From contig JAHHRH010000007.1 in the NCBI GenBank assembly GCA_020025915.1, forward strand, positions 1 through 51,406: 51,406 bases of DNA, read 5' to 3'. Below the pieces are notes generated by a model. The model was given only the letters and a program-made list of their open reading frames with translations. It did no database searches and was not told the origin of the DNA. Below are positions 1-9,013 of this stretch, in pieces. Position numbers and translations under genes: made by a program. How positions within the stretch are numbered: position 1 is the first letter of the stretch; every line of letters starts with the position of its first letter. The stretch comes from Sutterella sp. GTDB lineage: Bacteria; Pseudomonadota; Gammaproteobacteria; Burkholderiales; Burkholderiaceae_F.

Positions 1-1115
1 GCAGATAACGGTTTTTTTTGACAATTCTTGGAAAAGAAGCTTGACAAATACCGGTATCGAGAAAGTATTTGAGTAACCATTCCAGTAATTGGGTATGGAA
101 GCTACGATCAAGTTCATCGATAACAAAAACGACATCTCGCCCTTTTTTTAAACTTGCAAAGGCGGGTATTAGATCGAGTATTTGCCGAGTGCCATCAGAT
201 TCTTCGTTTAATAAAAATACTATATCTTCGCCATTACGATTTTTATGGACCGCTAATAGTTTTTCAAAGATAAGTTCATCGTTCTCTTTTCTGACAATAA
301 GGTCATTGACTCGTAGGACGTCATTGGAGTGACGTATTCCTTGTTTAACGACATCAAGCCATTCTTTAGGAACGGTTGAACTAAAGTCTTGATTTGACTC
401 AGACTGCTTTTTGGTGACGAAATGATCGATTCCCGTGCCAAGCATACGCATGAGTTGCGTTGATTCTTCACTTAAAACATCATTTGGGTCGGCATAACGC
501 TGAATAAAGATGAATTCGCTATTTGGTGTGATAACCGTCAGCTTTGTTTCGAACCATTCGTAGAGTGGGCGTAAATCCTCCATGTTCAACTGAACAGCAT
601 TGGTCAAGAACAATTGGTTGCTTCGAGTTGCTTTAGCAATGAAGTTGAGAAAATCGATTTGTTCTTTCTTGAAATAGTCGTCGTATTCAAAAGGTTGTCC
701 GTCTACGCGTGTGAAAACGTCATAAACGGTGTTCGAATTCTGGACGGTCAGGCGTTCTTCCAAGATCTTTTCAGGGAGAAGGCTGACTTCGTATGTGTAA
801 ATCAAGCCTTCGATTAAGACATCAATAGAGAATTTGCTTGGTTTATTCAGATAGTCCGACTCTAGCTTGAAACGCTGAAGAGGGATTTTTTGTGCCATTG
901 AGAACCAGATTTTGGAAAAAAGCTAAGGCTTCAATAAATTTGGTTTTTCCTGACCCGTTAGCGCCATATAGGGCAGCTGTAGGAAGCACTTTAAGTCGGT
1001 ACTTGTCGATAATGGGCAAGCGTTCCGAATGCTGTTTTTCAGCTGTCGCTGTCATGTTTAGAGTAACTTTTTCACGAAAGGAACGCCAATTTTCGACGGA
1101 AAACATAAGAATCAT
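1..1115 (-). pseudogene. AAA ATPase, AbiL/RloA-like, frameshifted and cut by the left window edge
   Basis: An ATP-binding protein of the AAA_21/OLD-like group often found in phage-defence (abortive infection) loci. The first frame starts at ATG 1115, begins MFSVENWRSF (typical of this family) and has a clear Walker A, GANGSGKT, near residue 52. It stops at 843. From about 890 to base 1 the neighbouring frame is fully open and continues the family sequence: IPLQRFKLESDYL, then a Walker B-like stretch VVFVIDELDRSFHT near positions 70-135. The two frames join at a run of six A (minus strand; T run 886-891), and removing one A restores a single reading frame. So this is either a recent one-base lesion, a sequencing error, or a slippage site. 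The C-terminus lies outside the window. The region is AT-rich compared with the core genes. Family assignment is moderately sure; a defence role is inferred from the family only. Confidence 0.7.
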
Positions 1116-1218
1116 GATAGCTTTCCTTATAGATCAACCAATACTTGGTTATTTTTCAGCTTTCTAGGTGAAAAAATCTCCTATCTTGTAAAGAGTTTAT
1201 TGTCAGTAAGCATAGCGA

Positions 1219-1274
1219 AACACCTCGCCGTTGTTGCCTTAGTCTGCTTAAAGACCAGAGGTTGGCGAGGTGTT
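1219..1274. repeat. 11-bp perfect inverted repeat between ATPase and MATE genes
   Basis: AACACCTCGCC at 1219-1229 is matched by its exact reverse complement at 1264-1274, with 34 nt between. It lies just past the 3' end of the minus-strand MATE gene. No T-tract follows in either direction, so a classical intrinsic terminator is not supported. It may act as an mRNA-stabilising 3' stem. Confidence 0.5.
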
Positions 1275-1301
1275 GAGTGTGCTGATGATAGGGCGCAGAG
1301 G

Positions 1302-2642
1302 TTAATGCTGACGCCAGGTGCCTCGACGCCAGTAGAGCCACAAGACAATACCGGTGATGATGTAGTAGACGTAGTCGGCAAACCAGACGATATGCACGTC
1401 TTGCGTCATGTGAGTAATGCCAAACGTGAAGACCAAATAGAAGACCGCAGCAAGCATGGTGGCTACGGAACTTTCTTTGGTCTGTCCCATACCACCCATC
1501 ACGAAGAGGGTGTACATCGACGGGATGGCGATTAACAAAGAACCCATCATCACGAAGAACGTCGGCAACGATGCTGCAATCACATCATCAAAGCTCGTAA
1601 AGATTGAGAGCGTGAATTTTGGGAATAGGCAAACGAAAGCCATAAACGGCAGCATGCAAAGCGTGCAAATGACGACACCGCGTCGGCAAAGTGCCGGTAC
1701 TTCTTCTTCACGTCCTTCGCCAATGAGATTGGAAGCAATGGCGCCACAGGTCGACCCGAAGGCATGAATAAAGAGGAAGAAAGTGGAGCAAAGTTGACGA
1801 ACGATATTAGAAATCGCCAAAGGCAGTTCACCTAAGTGTTCGACAGCTAAGAAAAAGATGAGCCAAGCAAAGAAAGCAAAGGCTTCTTGAATCATGAGCC
1901 AACGACCAAGCTTAAAAAGCTTGAACTGGAGCGCCCATTCCCAATGGAAGTGTCCAAAGAGCGCATAACGCTGATGGTTGACACGACGAAGCGCATACCA
2001 GGCAAAAAAGGCTAAACACACGACTTCAGAGACGGTTGAAGCAATGGCCGCGCCAGCAATCCCCATGGCGGGAATAGGACCGCAACCAAAAATCAACATG
2101 TAGTTGAGCACGAAGTTGGTACCGACCATCACAAGTGAGCTCGCGGTCAGAATGTTGGGGCGTAACGTTGCAATAAAAAAAGCACGAAAAACGGCACTAG
2201 CAAAGGCAAAGGGTAAGCCCCACACGCGCCAAAAGAGATACGTGTCGGATGCTTCGGCGACCGCGGCGGATTCGCAGGCCGCGTCAAAGAAGGGACGCGA
2301 CAAGAGGTTAGATACAAAAATCAGTAAAAGCGAGAGTCCAAAGAGGAAGATGATGCCAGATTGGAAGGCACTCCCGATTTCGGAGAATTTCTTTTCACCG
2401 TTACGGCGACTCATATAGGCTTGAAGCCCAAAGCTATAACCAAAGCCAAGCATCAAAAGTGTCAAAAAGTAGACGCCGGCCAGTGCGGCAGCACCTAATT
2501 CAACTTCACCGACGCGTCCGAGGAAGGCGACGTCAGTCATGCCAATCAATTGCTCAAGGAGAAAACTCAGCATGAGCGGAATGGCCAAACGGAAGATGTA
2601 GCTACTGTTATAACGCTGTTGCGGTTGGACGACCACGGACAT
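1302..2642 (-). CDS. MATE family multidrug/Na+ antiporter
   Basis: Inner-membrane exporter of the MATE (NorM/DinF) family, which moves cationic drugs or metabolites out in exchange for Na+ or H+. The 446-residue product has the usual length and a dozen hydrophobic segments in two similar halves. The N-terminal helix region carries LIGMTDVAFLGRVGEVELGA, the hallmark of MATE transporters. The start ATG at 2642 follows a short hydrophilic stretch and fits family length. It is a single-gene unit, transcribed away from ansB. The substrate cannot be read from sequence. Confidence 0.88.
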   Translation of the reverse strand: MSVVVQPQQRYNSSYIFRLAIPLMLSFLLEQLIGMTDVAFLGRVGEVELGAAALAGVYFLTLLMLGFGYSFGLQAYMSRRNGEKKFSEIGSAFQSGIIFLFGLSLLLIFVSNLLSRPFFDAACESAAVAEASDTYLFWRVWGLPFAFASAVFRAFFIATLRPNILTASSLVMVGTNFVLNYMLIFGCGPIPAMGIAGAAIASTVSEVVCLAFFAWYALRRVNHQRYALFGHFHWEWALQFKLFKLGRWLMIQEAFAFFAWLIFFLAVEHLGELPLAISNIVRQLCSTFFLFIHAFGSTCGAIASNLIGEGREEEVPALCRRGVVICTLCMLPFMAFVCLFPKFTLSIFTSFDDVIAASLPTFFVMMGSLLIAIPSMYTLFVMGGMGQTKESSVATMLAAVFYLVFTFGITHMTQDVHIVWFADYVYYIITGIVLWLYWRRGTWRQH

Positions 2643-2810
2643 AGAGACACTCAGGACTGCAAAAAGTGAAGTGTTTTGTAAACCAGCTTTTTTTGGAATT
2701 AAGCATGGTTATATCTAATCATGGGAATGCTATTGTAATGATTTTACCTGACTATGGGAAAACCCTGAGGATGTATGTGAAAAATGGATGAGTTTTTTTT
2801 GATCAAAGTC

Positions 2811-2850
2811 AGAAAAACTAGAGCGCCACCAGATTTCTCTGATGGCGCTC
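2811..2850 (-). terminator. Rho-independent terminator of the asparaginase gene
   Basis: GAGCGCCACCAGA and TCTGATGGCGCTC form a 12-13 bp stem with one mismatch and a short loop at 2821-2850. On the minus strand the stem is followed by TAGTTTTTC. It sits about 50 bp past the ansB stop codon. Confidence 0.8.
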
Positions 2851-2898
2851 AATGTACTAGATCGTTATGAAGACTCTGTTAAGCCTTCGAAAAACTGA

Positions 2899-3942
2899 TT
2901 AGTAGAGGTCGAAGTACTTCTGAATTTCCTTCCAGTCGCTGGTCTTCGTCAGAGCGAGCTGGAGAAGGACGCGAGACTTCTGCGGGTTGAGTTCGCCAGA
3001 GGAGACCCAATGCTGAGCCTTGTCGTCTACTTCGGCATCCTTCGTGGTGGCGCCCGTCGGTACGCGGGAAGAGCGAACCACGACAGCACCATTCTTCGTA
3101 GCCTGTTCGAGTACCGGCCAGATGGACTTATGGATGTTACCGTTACCGACACCAGCGTTCACGATACCCTTGTAGCCAGCCTTGACGAGGGCTTCAGCCT
3201 GGAGGCCTTCAACGCCAGCGTGGTTGTAGACGATACCGACCTTGGGCAACTGGTCGATCTTGGAAACGTCAAACGGGGTCTTCGTGGTGTGAGCACGAAG
3301 CGGCATGGATTCGTACGTGACCTTGTTGTTAAAGATCGTGCCGACCTTACCAAAGTTAGCGGCCTGGAAGGTTTCAGGCTGAACCGTGTTGGTCTTGATC
3401 ACGTCACGAGCACCAACCACAACGTTGTCCATGGCAACGACGACACCCTGCTTAGCGGTATCAGGGGTAGCAGCCGTCAACACAGCGTTGTAGAGGTTAC
3501 GCGGACCGTCAGCGCCGAGACCCGTGGAGGGGAGCATGGCACCAACCATCACGACCGGCTTGTTGCACTTCAACGTGAGGTTTAAGAAGTAGGCGGTTTC
3601 TTCCATCGTGTCGGTACCGTGGGTGATCACGAAGCCGTCATACTTCCCGCAGTCGGCGTTGATTGTCTTGGCAAGCTTGAGCCAAACTTCGTCGGACATG
3701 TCCTGGCTACCAATCTGGGCAACCTGCTGCGGCGTCACGTTAGCGATCTTGGCGAGTTCAGGCACAGCGGCGACGAGGTGGTTAACGCTCACCTTACCAG
3801 CAGAATAAGCCGTACCCGTCGAAGAAGCACCAGCACCAGCGATCGTACCACCCGTCGCGAGAACAGCGACGTTCGGAAGCGCCATGGCAGCGCCAGAAGC
3901 AGCGATAAGACCGAGACCGATCAAAGTCTTCTTTGTAAACAT
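2899..3942 (-). CDS. ansB: Type II (periplasmic) L-asparaginase
   Basis: Hydrolyses L-asparagine to aspartate and ammonia in the periplasm. The 347-residue protein starts with a Sec signal peptide (MFTKKTLIGLGLIAASGAAMA, cut after ALA/AMA near residue 21). Mature protein begins with the first catalytic motif ATGGTIAG (Thr nucleophile), then the second, HGTDTMEETAYF, near residue 108, and ends FDLY. Length and motifs match the EcAII family. A strong Shine-Dalgarno GAGGAG lies about 9 nt before ATG 3942. Monocistronic, with its own terminator. In other Proteobacteria ansB is induced under anaerobiosis; a palindrome at 3986-4002 upstream could be a regulator site. Consistent with an amino-acid using gut organism. 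Confidence 0.95.
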   Translation of the reverse strand: MFTKKTLIGLGLIAASGAAMALPNVAVLATGGTIAGAGASSTGTAYSAGKVSVNHLVAAVPELAKIANVTPQQVAQIGSQDMSDEVWLKLAKTINADCGKYDGFVITHGTDTMEETAYFLNLTLKCNKPVVMVGAMLPSTGLGADGPRNLYNAVLTAATPDTAKQGVVVAMDNVVVGARDVIKTNTVQPETFQAANFGKVGTIFNNKVTYESMPLRAHTTKTPFDVSKIDQLPKVGIVYNHAGVEGLQAEALVKAGYKGIVNAGVGNGNIHKSIWPVLEQATKNGAVVVRSSRVPTGATTKDAEVDDKAQHWVSSGELNPQKSRVLLQLALTKTSDWKEIQKYFDLY

Positions 3943-3985
3943 AATGTATCACTCCTCATTCAATGAAACGCTAGAGTCGCGCATT

Positions 3986-4002
3986 TCATCAACTATTGAT
4001 GA
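3986..4002 (-). promoter_or_regulatory. Palindrome upstream of ansB, possible operator
   Basis: TCATCAA, 3 nt, TTGATGA: a perfect 7-bp inverted repeat centred about 52 bp upstream of the ansB start codon. The position suits a regulator site. It is not an FNR box, whose half-sites are the other way round. No bound protein can be named. Confidence 0.35.
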
Positions 4003-4551
4003 CGTTACATAGAAACTATGCGTGTTCAGTCGGATGCCTTTTTTGACCTTACACACCGTGGTCCTGATGCGTAGGCAAGTCCTCGTGTCTCTTGAAGACC
4101 AAGCACCCAATACCGTCGAAAGTGTATCTGTTGTATGAAGAAAAGACACAAAATAAACATAAGGTGTTTGACCTAGAACTAGTTTTCTTCAAAAATAGGA
4201 AAACCCTAATGGAAAATAAGATCAATTCGTGCAAATGATGTGACTCGTTTTTTTTTGAATACACTTTATTACAGGCGTTTAGCGTTAACCCGAAGAGCGA
4301 TTTTTGCTTCAGAAGTATTGGTCGCCAATGCGATGAAGTTCGCCGTCTAATTTGTCGTAAATGTCGACTATTTGTTCAGATGGTTTGTCTACTCTAGGTA
4401 ATATGTCCCAAGCTATTTGAGGACTCTTCAAAAAGGTTCAAATAGCCTCAGTTTGAGACAACTTTTTTTCTGAAGAGAGGGGATAATGCTCCGACACAGG
4501 CCCCAGGTTGCTGGGTAAACAACAACACAATCTCTACAGAATTTACACACT
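4003..4551. other. Long ansB-argG divergent intergenic region
   Basis: About 600 bp between the divergent ansB and argG genes hold no convincing gene. Visible items are the ansB palindrome at 3986-4002, a 9-bp inverted repeat GCTATTTGA (4412-4420) / TCAAATAGC (4438-4446), a T-run at 4462-4469 and a GATAAT -10-like hexamer at 4482-4487 ahead of argG. No -35 at proper spacing is clear. Confidence 0.5.
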
Positions 4552-5877
4552 ATGTCTCAAACGATTCTCCAAAGCGTTCCCGTCGGCCAGAAAGTTGGTA
4601 TTGCCTTTTCCGGTGGTCTTGATACGAGCGCAGCACTTCGCTGGATGAAGAATAAGGGCGCCCTTCCGTACGCCTATACGGCCCATCTTGGTCAGCCCGA
4701 TGAAAATGATTATGAAGCGATTCCTCGTCGTGCCATGGAGTACGGTGCTGAAAATGCCCGTTTGATCGACTGCCGTGAACAGTTGGTGAATGAAGGCTTT
4801 GCCGCAATTCAGGCTGGTGCTTTCCATATCTCGACGGCTGGTCAGCTCTACTTCAATACGACGCCGTTGGGGCGTGCTGTGACGGGTACGATGCTCGTGG
4901 CCGCGATGCGTGAAGACGGGGTCAATATCTGGGGTGACGGTTCGACCTATAAGGGTAACGACATCGAACGCTTCTATCGTTATGGCTTGTTAACCAATCC
5001 TAACCTTCAGATTTATAAGCCTTGGCTCGATACGCAGTTCATCTCTGAACTCGGTGGCCGTGCTGAAATGTCCGCGTTCTTGCAAAAGGAAGGTTTTAAT
5101 TATCGCATGAGCGCAGAAAAGGCTTATTCGACCGATTCCAACATGCTCGGTGCGACGCACGAAGCTAAGGATCTTGAAAGCCTCGAATCTCACATGAAGA
5201 TTGTCGAGCCGATCATGGGCGTTGCTTTCTGGCGTGATGATGTCAAGGTGGACGCTGAAACGGTGACGATCGAATTCCGTGAAGGTGTGCCAGTGGCCAT
5301 CAATGGTCAGAAGTTTGCCAATCCGGTAGCTTTGATGGAAGAAGCAAACCGTATCGGTGGCCGCCATGGCTTCGGTATGTCTGATCAGATCGAAAACCGC
5401 ATCATTGAAGCCAAGTCTCGTGGCATCTATGAAGCTCCGGGGATGGCACTCCTCTTTGTGGCCTATGAACGTCTCGTGACGGGTATCCACAATGAAGATA
5501 CGATTGCTGAATATCGCATTAACGGTATCAAGTTGGGTCGCTACCTCTACCAGGGGCGCTGGTTCGATAGTCAGGCCTTGATGCTTCGCGAAAGCGCGAT
5601 GCGTTGGGTGGCTCGTGCAGTGACGGGGGAAGTCACGCTCGAATTGCGCCGTGGTAACGACTACACGATCCTCTCGACGAAGAGCCCGAATCTCACGTAT
5701 GAGCCCGAACGCTTGACGATGGAAAAGGGTGATTCGATGTTCACGGCTGTGGATCGTATCGGTCAGTTGACGATGCGTAACCTTGACATAACAGATACGC
5801 GCGCCAAGTTGGGCATCTACGCTCAGGCAGGTCTTCTCGCTGGTGGGGGCTCAGTCTCAATGTTGACGGTCAAGTAA
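4552..5877 (+). CDS. argG: Argininosuccinate synthase
   Basis: Joins citrulline and aspartate with ATP to make argininosuccinate, the penultimate step of arginine synthesis, in the cytoplasm. 441 residues, the longer E. coli-type form. The N-terminal PP-loop ATP site AFSGGLDTSAALRW is at residues 18-31; WGDGSTYKGNDIERFYRYG near 125-143 is the conserved nucleotide/citrulline-binding stretch, and STDSNMLG near 196 is also typical. Ends VSMLTVK. Starts at ATG 4552, the only start giving family length. Monocistronic with a terminator directly downstream. No clear ArgR box was recognised upstream. Confidence 0.96.
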   Translation: MSQTILQSVPVGQKVGIAFSGGLDTSAALRWMKNKGALPYAYTAHLGQPDENDYEAIPRRAMEYGAENARLIDCREQLVNEGFAAIQAGAFHISTAGQLYFNTTPLGRAVTGTMLVAAMREDGVNIWGDGSTYKGNDIERFYRYGLLTNPNLQIYKPWLDTQFISELGGRAEMSAFLQKEGFNYRMSAEKAYSTDSNMLGATHEAKDLESLESHMKIVEPIMGVAFWRDDVKVDAETVTIEFREGVPVAINGQKFANPVALMEEANRIGGRHGFGMSDQIENRIIEAKSRGIYEAPGMALLFVAYERLVTGIHNEDTIAEYRINGIKLGRYLYQGRWFDSQALMLRESAMRWVARAVTGEVTLELRRGNDYTILSTKSPNLTYEPERLTMEKGDSMFTAVDRIGQLTMRNLDITDTRAKLGIYAQAGLLAGGGSVSMLTVK

Positions 5878-5904
5878 ACAACGCGCCGCCTTAAACGAAA
5901 AACG

Positions 5905-5946
5905 ACTCCTGTGATGGTTTCTTACTATCGCAGGAGTTATTTTTTG
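5905..5946 (+). terminator. Rho-independent terminator of argG
   Basis: ACTCCTGTGAT and ATCGCAGGAGT form an 11-bp stem with one G-U pair, followed by TATTTTTTGG. Confidence 0.85.
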
Positions 5947-6038
5947 GATGCTCGTCACGCGAATTTCAGGTAACTTTGGCACAATGTCATCCGTAGTCAG
6001 CGTATCTAGGTGATGCGCTCATAAAAGAGATAAAAACC

Positions 6039-7073
6039 ATGTCTGAAGAAAAACATATGACGACGACCCTTGATGAAAGTTTTACGAGCCACGGCCGTGG
6101 TGATAGCCATTGGTTACATGCTGCTGAAAAAACCAAAACTAGTGTATTGGGCTTTGCCGTCGCTTTGACGCTAGGCTTTTCGATTGTTGAATTAATTGGT
6201 GGTATTTGGGGCAATTCGCTCGCCTTGATCGGTGACGCTGGTCACATGGTGACGGACTCGGCAAGTCTTTTATTTGCGCTGATCGCGAATAAGCTCGCGC
6301 AAAAAGGGGCTGATAGTGACCATTCGTTTGGTCACGGCCGGATTGAAGTCTTGGCGGCTTTTATTAATGGCCTCATTATGTTGGGCGTCGTGATTTGGAT
6401 TTTCTCTGAAGCCATCTCTCGCATTATGGAGCCGCAGCCCGTTTCAGGTCTTTCGGTGATGACCATTGCGAGTATTGGTTTGGTGATCAATATCTTGGTG
6501 GCGTGGTCGCTTTCTCGAGACAAGAAGAACATGAATACGCGTGCGGCACTGTTGCACGTGATGGGCGACTTGTTGGGCTCTGTTGCGGCCATTATTGCCG
6601 GGATCATCATCTTCTTTGGCGGGCCGACGATTGCTGACCCGATTCTTTCGATGCTGGTGTGCGGTTTACTCTTACACGCCACGTGGGAAGTGCTTCGCGA
6701 CTCGACCCGTGTGTTGTTGGATGGCGTCCCTGAAGGGGTGAATTACTTTAGTGTGGGTCGCAGCATTGAAGCGATTCCTGGCGTCAATCGTGTCCATGAT
6801 CTACATGTATGGACGATGAGCCCTGGACACGGTGCGATTCAGTGCCACGTACATATTGAAAGTCCTGAATGCTGGCCGAAGATTTTGGACGTCCTTCGTA
6901 AGCAGCTTCATGATGAATTCCATATCGACCATGTGACTGTTCAGCCTGAATGGGACTTTAGCGGCAATGAAGAGGATTGCGAAGTTTGCCGTCAGGGGAT
7001 CTGTCACGAAGACTTTGACAATCCTAAGGCTGCGTCCACGGCGCCAGTGTTAGATCTCGATAAACTCGATTAA
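6039..7073 (+). CDS. Cation diffusion facilitator (CzcD/ZitB-like Zn/Cd/Co exporter)
   Basis: Inner-membrane antiporter that exports divalent metals (usually Zn2+) in exchange for protons. 344 residues. After a roughly 35-residue hydrophilic N-terminus come six membrane helices: the first metal-site helix has GDAGHMVTDSASL (residues 67-79), the loop DHSFGHGRIEVLAAF follows, and the helix-5 site is HVMGDLLGS near 173. A cytoplasmic ferredoxin-like domain with VHDLHVWTMSPG and CHVHIES follows. The C-terminus adds a Cys-rich patch (EDCEVCRQGICHED) that may bind metal. Start MSEEKHM at 6039 chosen on length. Single-gene unit with its own terminator. Confidence 0.92.
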   Translation: MSEEKHMTTTLDESFTSHGRGDSHWLHAAEKTKTSVLGFAVALTLGFSIVELIGGIWGNSLALIGDAGHMVTDSASLLFALIANKLAQKGADSDHSFGHGRIEVLAAFINGLIMLGVVIWIFSEAISRIMEPQPVSGLSVMTIASIGLVINILVAWSLSRDKKNMNTRAALLHVMGDLLGSVAAIIAGIIIFFGGPTIADPILSMLVCGLLLHATWEVLRDSTRVLLDGVPEGVNYFSVGRSIEAIPGVNRVHDLHVWTMSPGHGAIQCHVHIESPECWPKILDVLRKQLHDEFHIDHVTVQPEWDFSGNEEDCEVCRQGICHEDFDNPKAASTAPVLDLDKLD

Positions 7074-7087
7074 TGCGAGTGAAACCG

Positions 7088-7129
7088 ATAGGCGAAGTAG
7101 AAAAATCCTGTCTTCGCCTATGGTTTTCT
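7088..7129 (+). terminator. Rho-independent terminator of the CDF gene
   Basis: ATAGGCGAAG (7088-7097) and CTTCGCCTAT (7112-7121) form a perfect 10-bp stem with a 14-nt loop, followed by GGTTTTCTC. Confidence 0.8.
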
Positions 7130-7212
7130 CGTACAATTAAAAAATCAGCCTGAAAAACGATATGAAAAGCGCAAGTTCGTCAGGACAATGCGTGCAATCG
7201 TTAGAGTTCAGG

Positions 7213-7218
7213 TATAAT
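7213..7218 (+). promoter_or_regulatory. Candidate -10 element for pyrG
   Basis: A perfect TATAAT 49 bp before the pyrG start codon. No good -35 hexamer is visible at 16-18 bp, so this is only a candidate. Confidence 0.4.
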
Positions 7219-7266
7219 CTCGGCTTTAAATTTTTTTGTACACCTCCTTGCGTGGGGCTCTTCTTC

Positions 7267-8919
7267 ATGACCAAGTACGTATTTGTGACCGGCGGCGTTG
7301 TCTCTTCTTTGGGTAAAGGCATCGCCGCCGCTTCGTTAGCGGCTATTCTGGAATCTCGTGGTCTGAAGGTGACCATGATCAAGCTCGATCCGTATATCAA
7401 CGTCGACCCGGGCACGATGTCGCCTTTCCAACACGGTGAAGTTTTTGTGACGGAAGACGGGGCAGAAACCGACCTCGACCTCGGTCACTATGAACGATTC
7501 ATCTCTACGAAGATGCATAAGCCCAACAACTTCACGTCGGGTCAGATCTATGAGAGCGTGCTTCGTAAGGAACGTCGTGGCGAATACCTCGGTAAGACTG
7601 TTCAGGTGATTCCGCATATCACGAACGAAATCCAGGAATTCATTCAGCGCGGCGCTGCTTCCACGTTTGATGGTAAGCCTGATGTGGCCGTGGTTGAAAT
7701 CGGCGGTACGGTGGGCGACATTGAATCCTTGCCGTTCGTTGAAGCTGTTCGTCAGATGTCCTTCCGCGTGGGTCGTAACAACACCTGCTTTATCCACTTG
7801 ACGCTTTGCCCGTGGATTCCATCCGCTGGCGAACTCAAGACGAAGCCGACGCAGCACTCTGTGCAGAAGCTTCGCGAAGAAGGTGTTTATCCGGATATGT
7901 TGCTCTGCCGTGCTGAGCACATGATTCCCGAAGGCGAACGTGCCAAGATTTCTCTCTTCTCCAATGTGCCGATGGACTGCGTGATCAGCGTGGCTGACGC
8001 TTCCACGATTTACGAAGTGCCGTTGATGCTTCATGCTCAGCATCTTGATGACCTCGTTTGCAAGAAGCTTGGTCTCGAAACGAAACCAGCTGATCTTTCT
8101 GCTTGGGAAGATATCGTTCGTCGCATCAAGAATCCGAAGCGTGAAGTTACGGTGGCCATGGTCGGTAAGTATGTTGACTATGCCGACAGCTATAAGTCCC
8201 TTAACGAAGCCCTTAACCACGCTGGTATCCGTACGGAAACCCGTGTCAAGATTCGTTATGTTGACGCTAGCCAGGTTGAAGAAGAAGGCGCCGAAAAGAT
8301 TCTCGCTGACGTTGATGCGATCCTCGTACCAGGCGGCTTTGGTAAGCGCGGCACCGAAGGCATGATCAAGGCCATCGAATATGCTCGCTTGAATAAGATC
8401 CCGTTCCTCGGTATCTGCCTCGGTATGCAGATGGCTGTGATTGAATTCGCTCGTCACGTTTGTGGTTTGGGCGGCGCCAACTCCACCGAATTGGATCCGG
8501 ATACGGCTCACCCGGTGGTTGCGCTCATCACGGAATGGAAGGATCGTTCTGGTGCCGTTCAGAAGCGTGACGAATCGTCCGACTTGGGCGGTACGATGCG
8601 CCTTGGCCGTCAGGAAGTGCCTGTGGCTACGGGTACGTTGGCTCACCGCATCTATGGCGACGTCGTGGCCGAGCGCCATCGTCATCGCTATGAAGTGAAC
8701 AACGCCTATGTGGCTCAGTTCGAAGAAAAGGGCATGGTGATTTCTGCCAAGACCCCGACCGAACACTTGCCTGAAATGATGGAATTGCCAGACCATCCGT
8801 TCTTCTTTGCGGTTCAGTTCCATCCGGAATTCACGTCGAGCCCGCGCTTTGGTCATCCACTTTTCCAGGCTTACATCGAAGCTGCGATTGCCCAGGCAGA
8901 CAAGAAGGCTCAGAACTAA
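7267..8919 (+). CDS. pyrG: CTP synthase
   Basis: Makes CTP from UTP, ATP and glutamine, the last step of pyrimidine nucleotide synthesis. 550 residues. The N-terminal amidoligase domain begins MTKYVFVTGGVVSSLGKG, with the P-loop and the LDPYINVDPGTM and EIGGTVGDIE motifs. The C-terminal glutamine amidotransferase domain (from about residue 290) has the nucleophile elbow FLGICLGMQ near 380 and the His-Glu pair QFHPEFTS near 518-525. I chose ATG 7267 because the family always starts MTKYIFVTGG; the frame upstream is open to 7162 but unrelated. First gene of the conserved pyrG-kdsA-eno-ftsB cluster. A terminator follows, so some of the downstream expression must come from read-through or a further promoter. 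Confidence 0.97.
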   Translation: MTKYVFVTGGVVSSLGKGIAAASLAAILESRGLKVTMIKLDPYINVDPGTMSPFQHGEVFVTEDGAETDLDLGHYERFISTKMHKPNNFTSGQIYESVLRKERRGEYLGKTVQVIPHITNEIQEFIQRGAASTFDGKPDVAVVEIGGTVGDIESLPFVEAVRQMSFRVGRNNTCFIHLTLCPWIPSAGELKTKPTQHSVQKLREEGVYPDMLLCRAEHMIPEGERAKISLFSNVPMDCVISVADASTIYEVPLMLHAQHLDDLVCKKLGLETKPADLSAWEDIVRRIKNPKREVTVAMVGKYVDYADSYKSLNEALNHAGIRTETRVKIRYVDASQVEEEGAEKILADVDAILVPGGFGKRGTEGMIKAIEYARLNKIPFLGICLGMQMAVIEFARHVCGLGGANSTELDPDTAHPVVALITEWKDRSGAVQKRDESSDLGGTMRLGRQEVPVATGTLAHRIYGDVVAERHRHRYEVNNAYVAQFEEKGMVISAKTPTEHLPEMMELPDHPFFFAVQFHPEFTSSPRFGHPLFQAYIEAAIAQADKKAQN

Positions 8920-8948
8920 GTTGGGTTACACCTAACGCATAGATAGAG

Positions 8949-8991
8949 AAGGCAGCCAATCGAGCGCTTCAGTTCGGGGGTTGCCTTTTTT
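8949..8991 (+). terminator. Hairpin with T-run between pyrG and kdsA
   Basis: AAGGCAGCC (8949-8957) pairs with GGTTGCCTT (8979-8987; one G-U), followed by a run of T. It ends only about 10 bp before the kdsA Shine-Dalgarno sequence, so it may be a partial terminator that sets the ratio of pyrG to kdsA. Confidence 0.7.
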
Positions 8992-9013
8992 CGTATATTT
9001 GGAGGAAGTTTTT

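Noticed and set aside
7336..8856. 506-codon open frame on the minus strand opposite pyrG
   Set aside because: Antisense shadow of CTP synthase, with no recognisable motif and no ribosome site.
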